Shown one piece after another: positions 55,187 through 64,000 of a DNA stretch of 64,000 nt (position 1 is the stretch's first letter; every line of letters starts with the position of its first letter). This stretch comes from Botryotinia globosa (taxonomy: Eukaryota; Ascomycota; Leotiomycetes; Helotiales; Sclerotiniaceae): the NCBI GenBank assembly GCA_014898425.1, contig RCSZ01000011.1, forward strand, positions 1,672,501 to 1,736,500. Direction: 5' to 3'. Made by a program: the position numbers and the translations under genes. The notes beneath the pieces were generated by a model that was not told the origin of the DNA, made no database searches, and saw nothing but the letters and a program-made list of their open reading frames with translations.

Positions 55187-56399
55187 TTAGCCTGCTTGCA
55201 CGATTCTACTATCATCCTTGTCATCATCACCATTACACGTCTTTTTCGCTTTCGCATTCAAATCAGCGCCACTTGCTAATAGCAATTGAATTCCAACTTC
55301 AAAGCCCTTTTCAATAGCAACATGTAGAGTAATCCAACCCATATCGTCATACGCATCAATACCTTGCTCCCAATCTCTCTTATCATATTCTCACAAAAGC
55401 AACCGTAGAACCCCTTGATGTTGATTCATGGAAGCCCAATACAATGCCGATCGTCCCCGTCGGTCGACATCACTGATGCGAGCGCCGTGTGTAAGAAGTA
55501 GACCGACTACAGATTCGTGCCCGTCTATTGAAGCGTGAATGAAAGCTGTTCGAATGTCACTATCTTTCTCGTTGCAGTCGATATTGTGCGAAATAAGGGT
55601 GCGGACGATCGGCTCGTGACCTCGGCGAGCGGCGATGTGTAGCAGACTGAGCCATCCTTTGCTTTGTCCATCTGGTTTGGGTAATACTGAAGTAGGTCCT
55701 TCCTTTGTCAATCTCGATTGACTGGAATCACAGCAATTGTGCGGTATCAAGGCCATGCCCGGATGAATGTGCGGTTCGTACCCAGAGCCTTTATGCTGTG
55801 CATGATCGGAGTGGTTGGTTAAAAATACACCTCCCAGGGCCCCATAGAAGTTGAAGGAGTCTGAGCTCATGGGGCTAGCCGATGGTGTCCTTGATGTTCT
55901 CAGAGAAATGAAGTCCAAGTTCTGGTCGAAAATGGCTTGAAAGTCAGTCATCGGCGGTGTCAAAAACGAACTATGGCCGCCTGATATTCAACTTCCCATG
56001 AAATTGATATCTTCTAATCCTTGAAAACCATTATTGGGTGTGTCATTTGGGGAGCTGGTCGTCGAACTGCCAGATGCTTGTGCGGAAGTGACTATCCTGG
56101 TGAGATACTCGGACGAATTTGTGCCAAGGTCTGTGGAATCTTGAAGATTTGGGACTTGTAGCAAATCCGTTTCAGTAATCGAAGCAGAATCTCTAATGGA
56201 TACTGGCTGACTGCTATCGTTAAGCGCAAATTTGGATGTCTTGCGCAACTCTGTTCTCCTGATTAGACCGCTGCCCACAGACTGTAGGTTGGTCAAGATG
56301 GTAATAGTACTCACGACGAAATTTGCGTTGGGCAATGCGATTCTGTGATCTACGGCGATAAACAGGGTCAATCCTCCATTCAATGTCCACCTCGACCAT
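55187..56399 (-). pseudogene. bZIP-basic/ankyrin (bANK, ToxE-type) transcription factor with two in-frame TGA codons
   Basis: Exon 1 (56311-56399) starts MVEVDIEWRIDPVYRRRSQN and includes the bZIP basic region RRRSQNRIAQRKFR. A 55-nt intron (56256-56310) leads into exon 2 (55187-56255), which runs in one frame to a final TAA at 55187 but is interrupted by TGA at 55988-55990 and 55391-55393. No leucine zipper is visible. Ankyrin repeats follow (LLHIAARRGHEPIVRTLISH, AFIHASIDGHESVVGLLLTH, ALYWASMNQHQGVLRLLL, then after the stop GWITLHVAIEKGFEVGIQLL). This basic-region plus ankyrin design is that of bANK regulators such as ToxE, which control secondary-metabolite clusters. Both stops fit CGA-to-TGA transitions. 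The donor used (GTACTA) is weaker than the nearby GTGAGT, which would break the frame. Confidence 0.7.
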
Positions 56400-56481
56400 T
56401 GTTGCGATACAAAAGAAAGTCAACTATATATTCATCCCAGGCCTCGACAGAGGTTGTGACCTTAGGGAATCTCGGAACCAA

Positions 56482-57072
56482 TATAGTGTTAGCCTTCCAT
56501 CTCTCTCTGAGGTAGAAAGCCTGCCATACTTGAACGCAGTGATTCAAGAGACAATTCGTATTCACCCCGGCGTTGTCTCACACTTGCCACGAGTTTCTTC
56601 CAAGATTCCAACTTTGTACCATGACAAGAAGAACGACAAGGAGTTTATCATTCCAGCCAGTACTTCAACGAATATGACGGCTCAAATCGCACACATGAAT
56701 GCAGATGTTTTTGACGGCTCTTACGAGTTCCGTCCACACAGGTGGATTGACAATGCAAGACTCGACAGAGCTTTTATTGGTTTCGCTCGAGGTACAAGGA
56801 ACTGCATTGGGTGAGCCAAAATTTATGAATAATTGTTTTCTTCATATGAACGAACACGTGTATGTAAAGAAAGGATGAATTTTGCACGTCTCGAAATGTC
56901 CCTAGTTCTTGCGGCTATTATTCAGAAGTATGACATCTATCGTGGACAAAACGGACCGACGTTAGAATTGTTTGACACACTCCGCGAAGGAGATATTGAT
57001 TTGAATCACGATTATATTATACCTTTTCCCGCCAAAAGTAGTCCAGGTCTGCGAATTAGGATAAGAAATTAA
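56482..57072 (+). pseudogene. Cytochrome P450, 3' fragment only
   Basis: Carries the K-helix (ESLPYLNAVIQETIRIHPGV), the PERF-like region (YEFRPHRW) and the haem-binding loop FARGTRNCIG. A 63-nt intron (56811-56873) then restores G-MNFARLEMSLVLAAI and a normal C-terminus. The first about 300 residues (membrane anchor, helices A to J) are absent: homology begins about 80 bp from the start codon of the oppositely oriented regulator gene. It is therefore a truncated remnant, not a working enzyme. Substrate unknown. Confidence 0.8.
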
Positions 57073-58198
57073 TAAGTCTCTCAATCATCCTGGGGGGGAT
57101 CTGTTGGTGGATCTCAGAGGAGATTAAGGAGTGTGTATTTTGGGAGTAGGGTAGATAGTTTTTCTGGGACAGATCAAAATATATTCATTCACTAGAGCCA
57201 AATGAACGTCCCCAAATATCGATTAACAGCCTGTATAAGATAGGCAAGACATTCACGATAGTTCTAATGGCATAATTTTGGGCAAGCATGTAGCGGGCCG
57301 AAGTCCAAACAAGTTCATTTACAAGGTCATTGATTGATCACAAAAATATGGCTACCAGTGGGTGTACGGATTGACGGGACACTACAAAAAAGGACTTACG
57401 AATATCTCTCGATACAACGAATGAGATATCCTGGAAGTTGTTGCAATCATTCATTAAATTTGAAACAATAAAGTTATGAGCTTTGATATTAAACAATTGA
57501 AGGACCAATTTATTAGAAATTTCGAAAGTTGGGAAATCTCCCATCAGCCCATGCATCCACTGATGGGCTGGACTTACAGCAGCTACGGTGCAAGCAAGTG
57601 ATTTACCACTTTCTAAAATGACATGGTGATATGAAATGTGTCCTGCCTTAGCTTTTGCCGACTTGCGACTCTTCATGTGACCTCAGCCATGTCTGTTTAG
57701 GTCTCTTGGCACAGCTGCGCCTCTATAGTAGTATTTGACAAAATGGGAACGTTCCAATTCTTCTAAGAAGTGACATATGTGGAGTTTAAATCCCTGACTG
57801 ATCTTTCAAAGACATGTCTCGGCACTATATTTGCTCCCAACTGACCGATGACTAGGGATTCACTTTAGCTTCCAAGGATCATTATGAAATCCAGAGCTGG
57901 CTTTGAATGTAGAATAGAGTACCCACGAGCGTGTCGAAAATCGTCAAAGTATATAGGTTGCCTAGCATCTATAAATCACTTTTAAGAATAACATAATTTG
58001 CGTGTCCTTGGAATCGCACGCGAGGCAGAATCTGCTCAGTATCAAGATAAAGTGATACCAACAGCGATAATCTACAAACTAAACTGTTTGAAGCCGTCTG
58101 ATCGAGTTTCAATATTGGGTTTTCATTTGTTTGAAGTACATGTTTTCACTTCTATACTTAATCTAGCATATATCGTGAGAGGCACTAGAAGAATACCT
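57073..58198. other. Intergenic region within the decayed cluster
   Basis: A 112-codon minus frame (57338-57676) has no feature I recognise. Nothing else supportable. Confidence 0.4.
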
Positions 58199-59137
58199 CT
58201 ACCAAGGGAGAACCTCTCCGTCCCACTTGTACAACTTTCCTCCGTGGGTCTCTCTGTTACTCTCAGCTATAACCTTGTCCAATCCAGCAGCCCATTCTGC
58301 AACTTCTAGAGGAGCTGCGTCGAACCCGAAGTGGTTAGCACCAATGTTTCCCAGGTCGATTTGGACCCATCTGGATAGCATGTTAGCAGGATTCAAAGAC
58401 GAAGATGATGCTCCACTACAGGGACCATGAGATGAAATTTACCAGGGATCAATAGGGAAAGCTATAAGAGTTGGCTCTTCGCGATGGATAGCTTTTGTAA
58501 GCCAATGTACGGCGACTTTAGAAGGCGCGCAGGCCGAATTTGGCATGTCTAATTGGTTCCTGTAAAATGTCAATACATACTATTCATTCTGAATACTCTT
58601 GATTATTCTTGAAGAGGATCAATTAATAGATGGAATATCGTTAGTCCACAATTATGATGATGAACTGATATTTGGGAGCAGACTTACCGCGAGATATCCT
58701 GCGAAAGAGCCAATGGAGATAAATTTTCCGAGTTTGGACTTCTTCAATAGAGGAAGTGTAGCTTGATACAGCCAAATAAATCCGTGTAAGTTTGGAACAA
58801 AATGGCCTTGGATATCTACGACCTTTACTTCCGAAACTTTAGGCCAAACGTAGCAAACGCCAGCATTCGCAATCACAATATCAATATGATCAATACCCTG
58901 AGCGTCCAATTGCTTCACAGCCTCGAGTGCATCTGTGGAGACAGTAGCATCAACTTTTACCAGGACAAGCGACGAGCCTTCAGCCGTTGGCAAATCAGCG
59001 AGGGCTTTGGAAGAAGGGTGGTTTAGATCGCGGTTTGCCGCAATGACAGTATGGTTTGGCTTAGAAAGATAAAGTTCTAGAATTCCCTTGCCAATGCCTC
59101 TGTTGGCGCCAGAAATGAGAACAATAGTTGGTGCCAT
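58199..59137 (-). pseudogene. Short-chain dehydrogenase/reductase (norsolorinic acid ketoreductase-like), damaged
   Basis: ATG 59137 begins MAPTIVLISGANRGIGKGIL, with the NAD(P)-binding TGxxxGIG motif as SGANRGIG. NAG is kept in IVIANAGVCYVWP and the catalytic Ser in ISIGSFAG. The YxxxK element reads CAPSK, so the catalytic Tyr is Cys. Splicing of exon 1 (58688-59137, GTAAGT donor) to the natural acceptor at 58560 puts the rest out of frame; only a cryptic acceptor further upstream keeps it. At the next junction the codon expected to be Gly in the DPGWVQ motif reads TGA. The last exon (GNIGANHFGFDAAPLEVAEW ... GGKLYKWDGEVLPW) matches the family end. Three independent defects argue for a pseudogene. 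Confidence 0.75.
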
Positions 59138-60180
59138 GATGACTTATCATTATTGGATTGATAATTATGCAAGAGACCAAGTTGTAAGAAAGAAGCGATT
59201 GTGGATTTGATTGTTAAAGTCAGATCGCAATTCAAAAAGTCAGAGAAGCATCTTCATATCACACAAATTTCCATAGTAGCAGCTTCCAATCAAGCGTTAC
59301 AAATGCAAGCGGAACAGAAACCGTGTGGCATTACTCTGCATACTCTGGATTACCGATGCCATCGCCTCGAGTGCTTGACTTCCGCAGGTTCATTACCAAT
59401 TCATCCCAAGCAAGTGGTGATAAAAGCCATGATTACAAACAGCTTGAAGGAGGTCATATTGTCACGGGAATGAATGTCAGGTAGGGATCGACGGGATAAG
59501 CTTCATGCAAGGTCAGCAAGTTGCATATAAACGCTCGGTAACATGGGTTGGGGATTACCTGGGAATAATTATGGGGTTAGCGAATCGGCTAGTCATGCAA
59601 AGTAAGCAATTAGCCGCGTTTATGCTCACCTTGCATCATGCGTAACCGACAGGATTGGCTATCGAAATTATTTTGTCATCTTCCGCGGAGTCTAGGCACT
59701 ACAGAAATGTCAAATATACAGTGCGGCGATTTCATTAAGCCTTTTCTTGCACAAAGTTTTAGAAGGAAGGATTTGATCCTGGATCAACTAGCTCTTCACA
59801 ATATCCTCTTCCACGGAAATCTTCAACCAGATTTTGCCCATAGTGATTGCGAATGGCACGATACTTCACCTCGTAATCGTTATCGGTGCGAGAGAGAATT
59901 TAGCAATATGGAAGATGGATCGGTACCTGATCCTTCAAGTCAAACTCTATACGCAATTCAGCAATGTCAATGCCCTTAGGCTGACACTTGCTCACACGAT
60001 GAATAACAGAACTTGCGGAATCTTGTGTAGAAGCGGTGACGATTGGAGTTTGATAGGGAGAAACGATTTATCATAAATATGATGGCAAGACTTAAGATTT
60101 CATTCCTGTGGATTATTGATTCGATGATTTAGTGAGGTACTTTCTCTCTTCGTCTATTACCAATCTCTGAATCAGAAAAA
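59138..60180. other. Intergenic region between two broken cluster genes
   Basis: Small frames only; nothing recognised. Confidence 0.4.
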
Positions 60181-62011
60181 ATGCTTGCACATTCACCGTT
60201 TGCCCTAGCTGCAACTGTGGCCCTCTTCGGATTGCCAACAGTGATTGCCGCGCCGGCGAAGAGATCTGACGGATCTCTTGAACCAAGAAGGGATTGTCAC
60301 TATCTCCCAACAGATCTTCAGTGGCCTAGTATTGCAAACTAGCAGCAATTGAACCAATCTATCAATGGCAAACTCATTCTCGGAAGACCTTTGGCTCAAA
60401 TTTGCCACAATTCCGACTGTGATTCGGCCGAATGCACAGAGATAGAAGATACTTTGACAGCACCACTCACATAATAAGTCCTGATTCGTTTCTTAAAATC
60501 GACGAACATATTGTTCAAGGACCTGGAGCTAATTCAAACATAAAGCTTTACAAATCCAGTTAATATTATGGCACCATACTGGCTAAATGATTCTTGTAGT
60601 CCCTTTACTTCTATAAATGCGACATGCAATCTAGGGAATGTTGCTTCATATGCCATCAACGTCAGCAGTGCTGATGATGTTATTGCCGGTTTGAAATTTG
60701 CAAGGGAGAATAAAGTACGAATTACAATTAAAAACACTGGTCATGACTACATGGGTAGATCCAATGGCGAAGGATCACTCGCAATATGGACGCACAACCT
60801 CAAAGATATCTCGTTTCTCAACTATACCAGCACTAACTACACTGGCCCTGCAGTCAAAGTTGGAGCTGGAGTTCAGTTCTTTGAAGCTTACAAAATCGCT
60901 GCTGAGAACGGTCTGCGAGTTGTGGGTGGCTTTTGCCCAACTGTAGGTATGGCTGGTGGATATGTGCAAGGTGGTGGACATGGTCCTCTCGGAGAAACGT
61001 ACGGTCTCAGCGCGGATAACGCATTGGAATTTGAAGTTGTGACCGCTGATGGTGTCATCTCATCGCTACTCCTACGGAAGACTCGGATCTCTACTGGGCA
61101 CTGAGCGGCGGCGGAGGAGACACATACGCCGTGGTAATCTCTTTGACTACGAAAGCTCACGCCGATGGTATAGTTGCAGGTGGATCATTTACCATCAACA
61201 AAACTGGTGATGCGAGGTACTGGTCCACAATCGAAGCTTAGCAAAAGCATCTTTTGGTTCTAGACCAGATACCAGGCTTTACCACCGTTTGAGGCTTCAC
61301 GAGCGATGCATTCAACCTTGAATTTGCTACATTCCCGGGGGGGGTGCCTCTACGATGGCCGAAGCATTAGCTTCGTACAAAGAAGAGATTCAAGCAATGA
61401 ACCTAACATTTGCAGCATACGAAACAAGTGATAGGCCAAACTTCTACGACCACTACGAGCATTACACCGGAAGTCTTCCCTATGGACCTTATACGACCAA
61501 TGATATCATTGGAGGACGCTTAATTCCCCGCTCGACCATCCAAAATGATGTCACTGATCTAATTTACGTTTTCAAAGACATTATCAGCACGATCGGAATC
61601 CCCGCAACATCTTTACGAATCAATGGAATAGCCGCTAACGTCACACATTCTCGCATTGGAAACCATGTAGGCTCCAATGCTGCTCTTCCTGCATGGCGTG
61701 ATTCTCTCTATTGGCTAAACGTTGATGTTGGCATTGATGCAGCAGCTTCAAGGGAGACAATGCATCAGATTCAAGCGCAGGTGAATACATTCCAAGACCA
61801 ATTCAAAGTCCTGACTCCTGGTGGCGGGTCTTACATGAATGAGGCAACTTTTGACAATCCCACATGGAAGAAGGATTATTATGGTTCAAATTACGATCAA
61901 TTCCTAGACGTGAAATTGTCTTATGATCCAAATTTTGTTGTGTACGCTCATACATCTGTTGGGAGTGATCTGGTGACTGTAGCTTCGGATGGGAGGTTGT
62001 GTAAAGATTGA
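60181..62011 (+). pseudogene. Secreted FAD-linked oxidase (berberine bridge enzyme family), broken
   Basis: A signal peptide (MLAHSPFALAATVALFGLPT) is followed by CHYLPTDLQWPS, the usual start of fungal BBE-like oxidases. Lesions follow: TAG at 60340 where Trp is expected, TAATAA at 60472-60477, a frame change near 61060, TAG at 61239, another stop near 61290, and a frame change at an eight-G run (61337-61344). Between them the family is clear. The FAD domain reads NTGHDYMGRSNGEGSLAIWT and GGFCPTVGMAGGYVQGGGHG, with the His and Cys that carry covalent FAD in active members. The other frame has LYWALSGGGGDTYAVV. The BBE C-terminus reads NEATFDNPTWKKDYYGSNYD. Too many defects for splicing to repair; non-functional. 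Confidence 0.88.
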
Positions 62012-62524
62012 TAGGCACGAGAAGACATTTACGCTGGAATAATTGGATAGATAGTGGTGCATTTCTCTAATTGCAATTAGATAAACGAACAATATACTAG
62101 TCCTTTAATCAATACTAAACAGACATCCTCTCTGATTGGAAGCCCCGAGGAAAATGATGTGTTATCTCGAAGAATATTCCCTGCAAGTGCTAAGAGAAAG
62201 AAATGAAGATTTTTGCAACAACTAGTAAATTCTCAGGACTTCGAGGAACTTTCCACAAGCTACCTACTGATCAATGACTATGTGAGTATGCAAACACTTT
62301 TTATACATCATGCGGCACAACATTCCAAAGTGTTCAATAGCTCGGACTGATAGAATAAAAATGAGCTTTCGATATTTGACGAGAGTTTCATATTCAAAAC
62401 AATTCAAATAATGAACCAGTCAAACAAAAAAAACTAATACCGCTGATTATCACACCGCAGGCCTGACTGTGAAGACCCTGCGGTTGGCTAACTCCCAACT
62501 CCACGCGAGAACAGGAGAACAGAA
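62012..62524. other. Intergenic region, nothing recognised
   Basis: 3' flanks of the broken oxidase and the BTB gene. Confidence 0.45.
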
Positions 62525-63603
62525 CTAGTAGTATGACACAGGCATAGGCTTGTGTGGGTATTTCTGATGAAATTCCTTCACAAGTTCCTGAGCACCTCCA
62601 AAATTCTCCGCCGAATAATATTCATCATCGTGCTTATGTCCAACCCATTTAGCCTTGTAACAAATCAAGCCATACGCCCATTTAGAATCCATAATTTCCT
62701 CAACCTCATACATTTTCTGATCGGAGACCTCGGCCCTAGATTCAGATACAACATCTTCATCTTTGCTGTTTTCTGAGCTAACTCTCTCATGATAGTTAGT
62801 TGAATCTTCCAAAGGACTATCCAAAGATACGAGAGTCTTGAATCTTCTTTTGTTCTTCCCTATCTCCTTTATCTCCGTGCGAGCATTATCAATAACTCTT
62901 TTCATGGCGAGAAAAATCGCAAGTCTTACTTCCCCAGAAAGATGACCAAGAGTTTTTCTGAATGATGTTACCCCCAAGTCCCAAATGATCGTATCGATAA
63001 AAAGCTTGCGGATCAAATCCCCCTCTCTCGTATGCTCCCAAACATAATGAACATTCTCAGACTCGGCTAAGTATTCCTTTTCGGCAAAGCTCATACGAGA
63101 GAGCTTCTCGATGCAGTCATTTTTGAGGGTCGGTACTTTAATCATATCCGCGAATATGTAGAGTCGTAAGAGAGTGCCAACATGAATTTTATAGTCATGG
63201 CCAGTTTTCGCCTCATCATTCGACAGAGCGAACTCAACTTCATCTTGTTCAGGCTCGCCGATCTGTTGCGTGTATAGCCACCTGAAAAACAACTCGAAAA
63301 CTTCAACATCGACATCAGCAAGTTTGATTATGCCAGTGGTGGTTTCTTCAAAGCCGGAAGTAAATGCAGCCTTGAAAAATGGGGAGAAGTGGCAGATAAG
63401 GCTTTTGTGTACACCGAAATCCTGCAGGTCCTTTCCGACTTTGGCATGCACGACCTCGCGTCCAATGGATCTGAAAACTTGTTAAATTTATCTTCATATG
63501 GTGTTGATGATAATATGACTCGTGTGTATCATGTAGAGCAAGGTAATGCTGAGAAGAGGACTTACTTGATGACCATTCTAGTGAGTTTATTTCCTTCCAT
63601 CAT
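62525..63603 (-). CDS. BTB/POZ protein with C-terminal chromodomain
   Basis: Exons 63566-63603 and 62525-63470 (intron 95 nt, GTAAGT...TTTCAG) give 327 residues from MMEGNKLTRMVIKSIGREVV. The fungal-type BTB domain covers about 15-135: VGKDLQDFGVHKSLICHFSP, FFKAAFTSGFEE, then VFELFFRWLYTQQI and LLRLYIFADMIKVPTLKNDC. A charged linker (about 205-262) follows. Residues 267-321 form a chromodomain: MYEVEEIMDSKWAYG, YKAKWVGHKHDDEYYSAENF, AQELVKEFHQKYPHKP. The AQELVxEFHxxYPxKP ending is the wording of chromodomains at the end of Ty3/gypsy integrases, which suggests capture from a retrotransposon. The two ATGs at the start are adjacent; the first is used. Function unknown; a chromatin-targeted BTB adaptor is inference. 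Confidence 0.8.
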
Positions 63604-64000
63604 GAAGTTTATTTCATCCGATTGGATGGGTGGATCAGAGGGGATCGTTGCTGTGAATGATATAGGACGAAGTCCAAGATGATGTTTCAATGAAGTATCA
63701 AGAACTTAGATTAATTATAAACGAAAACGAAGAAAGTAGTCGCTTCAGAATTGCTTTTTCCAGATCACTCTCGACCTCACAAATACGCTCAAGATAGTTT
63801 AGGTGTGTATGTGCCTGGAAGAATCGCATCTCGAAATATAATTTGCTCGAAACAAAGCAGAGAATCGAGAGGTGCCCATCAACTTCTCGCAAAGTGCAAA
63901 GAAGCGTATAATGAAGTGGATTGGAAGGGATCAATGGTGAGGGTTTGCGAAACTGTGAGGAATAGGTGTCTTCGAAGGTTTGGAACAAGATCATCAAACC
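63604..64000. other. Window end, upstream of the BTB gene
   Basis: A 99-codon minus frame (63698-63997) has no recognisable feature and may belong to something beyond the window; not called. Confidence 0.35.

Noticed and set aside
57338..57676. 112-codon minus-strand ORF in the decayed cluster
   Set aside because: No motif recognised; could be a worn fragment but nothing supports a call.
63698..63997. 99-codon minus-strand ORF at the window edge
   Set aside because: No features and context cut off by the window end.
1..64000. tRNA, rRNA or CRISPR features
   Set aside because: No tRNA-type A/B boxes, rRNA stretches or spaced identical repeats were seen on reading; the tandem repeats found are micro- or minisatellites. 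A tRNAscan run would settle tRNAs.

Overview
This window is fungal nuclear DNA from a filamentous ascomycete. Genes carry many short introns (46-110 nt, GTRNGT...YAG), and the set includes creC, a Gde1-type SPX-ankyrin-GDPD protein and DUF6590. A 14 kb AT-rich block holds transposons damaged purely by C:G to T:A type changes, as expected from repeat-induced point mutation (RIP). Protein wording and codon use suggest a Leotiomycete, most likely Sclerotiniaceae (Botrytis/Sclerotinia/Monilinia). That placement is inference.

Layout. 0-4.6 kb: the 3' part of a Sen54-like tRNA-splicing endonuclease subunit, then an unrecognised protein with a duplicated domain. 4.85-19.27 kb: an AT-rich, gene-free isochore. 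It holds a 362-bp MITE-like element, a complete but dead Ty3/gypsy chromovirus (159-bp LTRs, 5-bp target duplication), a second small inverted-repeat element, a 2.8-kb terminal-inverted-repeat element with inner direct repeats and a 19-bp minisatellite, and a piggyBac-like relic. 19.9-47.6 kb: a dense housekeeping block with a Gcn5-like acetyltransferase at the isochore edge, creC, gem1 (Miro), rpn7, the mRNA cap methyltransferase, alanine aminotransferase, a Gde1-like phosphodiesterase, dbr1, an Rpr2/Rpp21-type protein, zpr1 and arsH. 48.8-53.9 kb: a divergent pair, one gene encoding a trypsin-fold protease-like + RRM + DUF6590 fusion and the other a tail-anchored membrane protein of unknown function. 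55.2-62.0 kb: four broken genes (bZIP-basic/ankyrin regulator, P450 fragment, short-chain reductase, berberine-bridge-type oxidase) that look like a decayed secondary-metabolite cluster. 62.5-63.6 kb: a BTB-chromodomain fusion.

How the genes relate. The housekeeping genes are not one pathway, but several are RNA-processing factors (Sen54, cap methyltransferase, Dbr1, Rpr2-like), three of them with RG/RGG-rich segments. The divergent pair at 52.5 kb and the decayed cluster are the accessory parts of the window. The protease-RRM-DUF6590 fusion with its divergent membrane partner is the best candidate for an undescribed system; the idea that they act together is inference from arrangement only.

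Exon boundaries were worked out by hand from splice consensus, frame continuity and recalled family sequence. No search or alignment program was run.
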